From NCBI RefSeq assembly GCF_036227565.1, contig NZ_CP109460.1:620001-684000 (forward strand): a stretch of DNA of 64,000 bases. Direction: 5' to 3'. Below are positions 63,952 through 64,000 of the stretch, piece after piece. Below the pieces are notes generated by a model. It was not told where the DNA came from, ran no database searches, and saw only the letters and a program-made list of their open reading frames with translations. Source of the DNA: Streptomyces sp. NBC_01454 (GTDB lineage Bacteria > Actinomycetota > Actinomycetes > Streptomycetales > Streptomycetaceae). The position numbers were made by a program, and so were the translations under genes. The stretch's first letter is position 1. The number at the start of each line of letters is the position of its first letter.

Positions 63952-63986
63952 GGTAGCGCATAACGTCCTATGGGTTATGCGCTACC
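63952..63986. other. Perfect 13-9-13 dyad, candidate recombination core site
   Basis: GGTAGCGCATAAC, a 9-base spacer GTCCTATGG, then GTTATGCGCTACC. The arms are perfect inverted repeats and carry GCGCATAA and TTATG, words seen in Xer (dif) arms; the layout resembles 13-8-13 loxP-type sites, although the spacer is longer than a standard dif spacer. It lies 130 bases from the recombinase start. A terminator is unlikely (no run of T). Confidence 0.65.
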
Positions 63987-64000
63987 ACATCCCGCCCCCG

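Overview
The window is Streptomyces-like chromosome. It is very GC-rich with strong third-position GC bias, and it carries Streptomyces hallmarks: a conservon (CvnA-D) with cytochrome P450s, a spore-associated protein A homologue, a divergent EF-Tu of the Tuf3 type, rare TTA (bldA) codons in regulatory genes, and many secreted cell-wall hydrolases. The genes are mostly accessory or conserved-hypothetical, typical of regions outside the housekeeping core. No rRNA, tRNA or CRISPR array was seen.

Layout. 1-4.6 kb: a minus-strand conservon operon, cvnA-cvnB-cvnC-cvnD, followed by two P450 genes; the second is cut by the window edge and the first lacks the ExxR motif. 4.9-9.1 kb: secreted proteins, a lipoprotein esterase and an NTPase. 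9.2-18.5 kb: DedA and TVP38 membrane proteins, a hotdog thioesterase, an MFS exporter, a spermidine-synthase-like protein, a patatin lipase, tuf3, UppP and an APH-like kinase. 18.6-22.4 kb: a zone of decay with a metalloprotease gene carrying an internal inversion, a frameshifted SDR and a frameshifted lipoprotein. 22.4-31 kb: an SCO6745-family protein, an S41 peptidase, small Streptomyces proteins, a SpoIIE-type phosphatase with repeat-built low complexity, TetR, an APC permease and an amidohydrolase. 31-36 kb: the Ohr/OhrR pair, an ACP/ketosynthase/hydrolase mini-operon and an ArsR/SRPBCC pair. 36-41 kb: a cell-wall and surface block with two tandem SLT transglycosylases that share a conserved structured leader (candidate c-di-AMP riboswitch), a GH25 muramidase and SapA. 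41-49 kb: a quinone oxidoreductase with an apparent frameshift and its ArsR regulator, an NAD-binding SDR, stress and cold-shock proteins, a D-Ala-D-Ala carboxypeptidase, a secreted endonuclease and a methyltransferase. 49-61.4 kb: a MurJ paralogue, a divergent LigD-polymerase/Ku pair (NHEJ), an MFS protein, an S4 protein, a YchJ protein, an FtsK/TraB-like protein with a degenerate P-loop, a MocR/YczE pair and a GDPD. 61.5-64 kb: an apparent mobile-element arm with a GntR/UTRA regulator containing a TTA codon, a DUF6233 protein, a small paralogue of a chromosomal protein, a short divergent tyrosine recombinase and, at the edge, a perfect 13-9-13 dyad that looks like a recombination core site.

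The most unusual items are the Xer/loxP-like dyad beside a minimal tyrosine recombinase, the inverted zincin active-site segment, and the duplicated leader with compensatory stems upstream of both SLT genes. Three single-base disruptions in G/C runs may be real decay or sequencing error; reads would decide.
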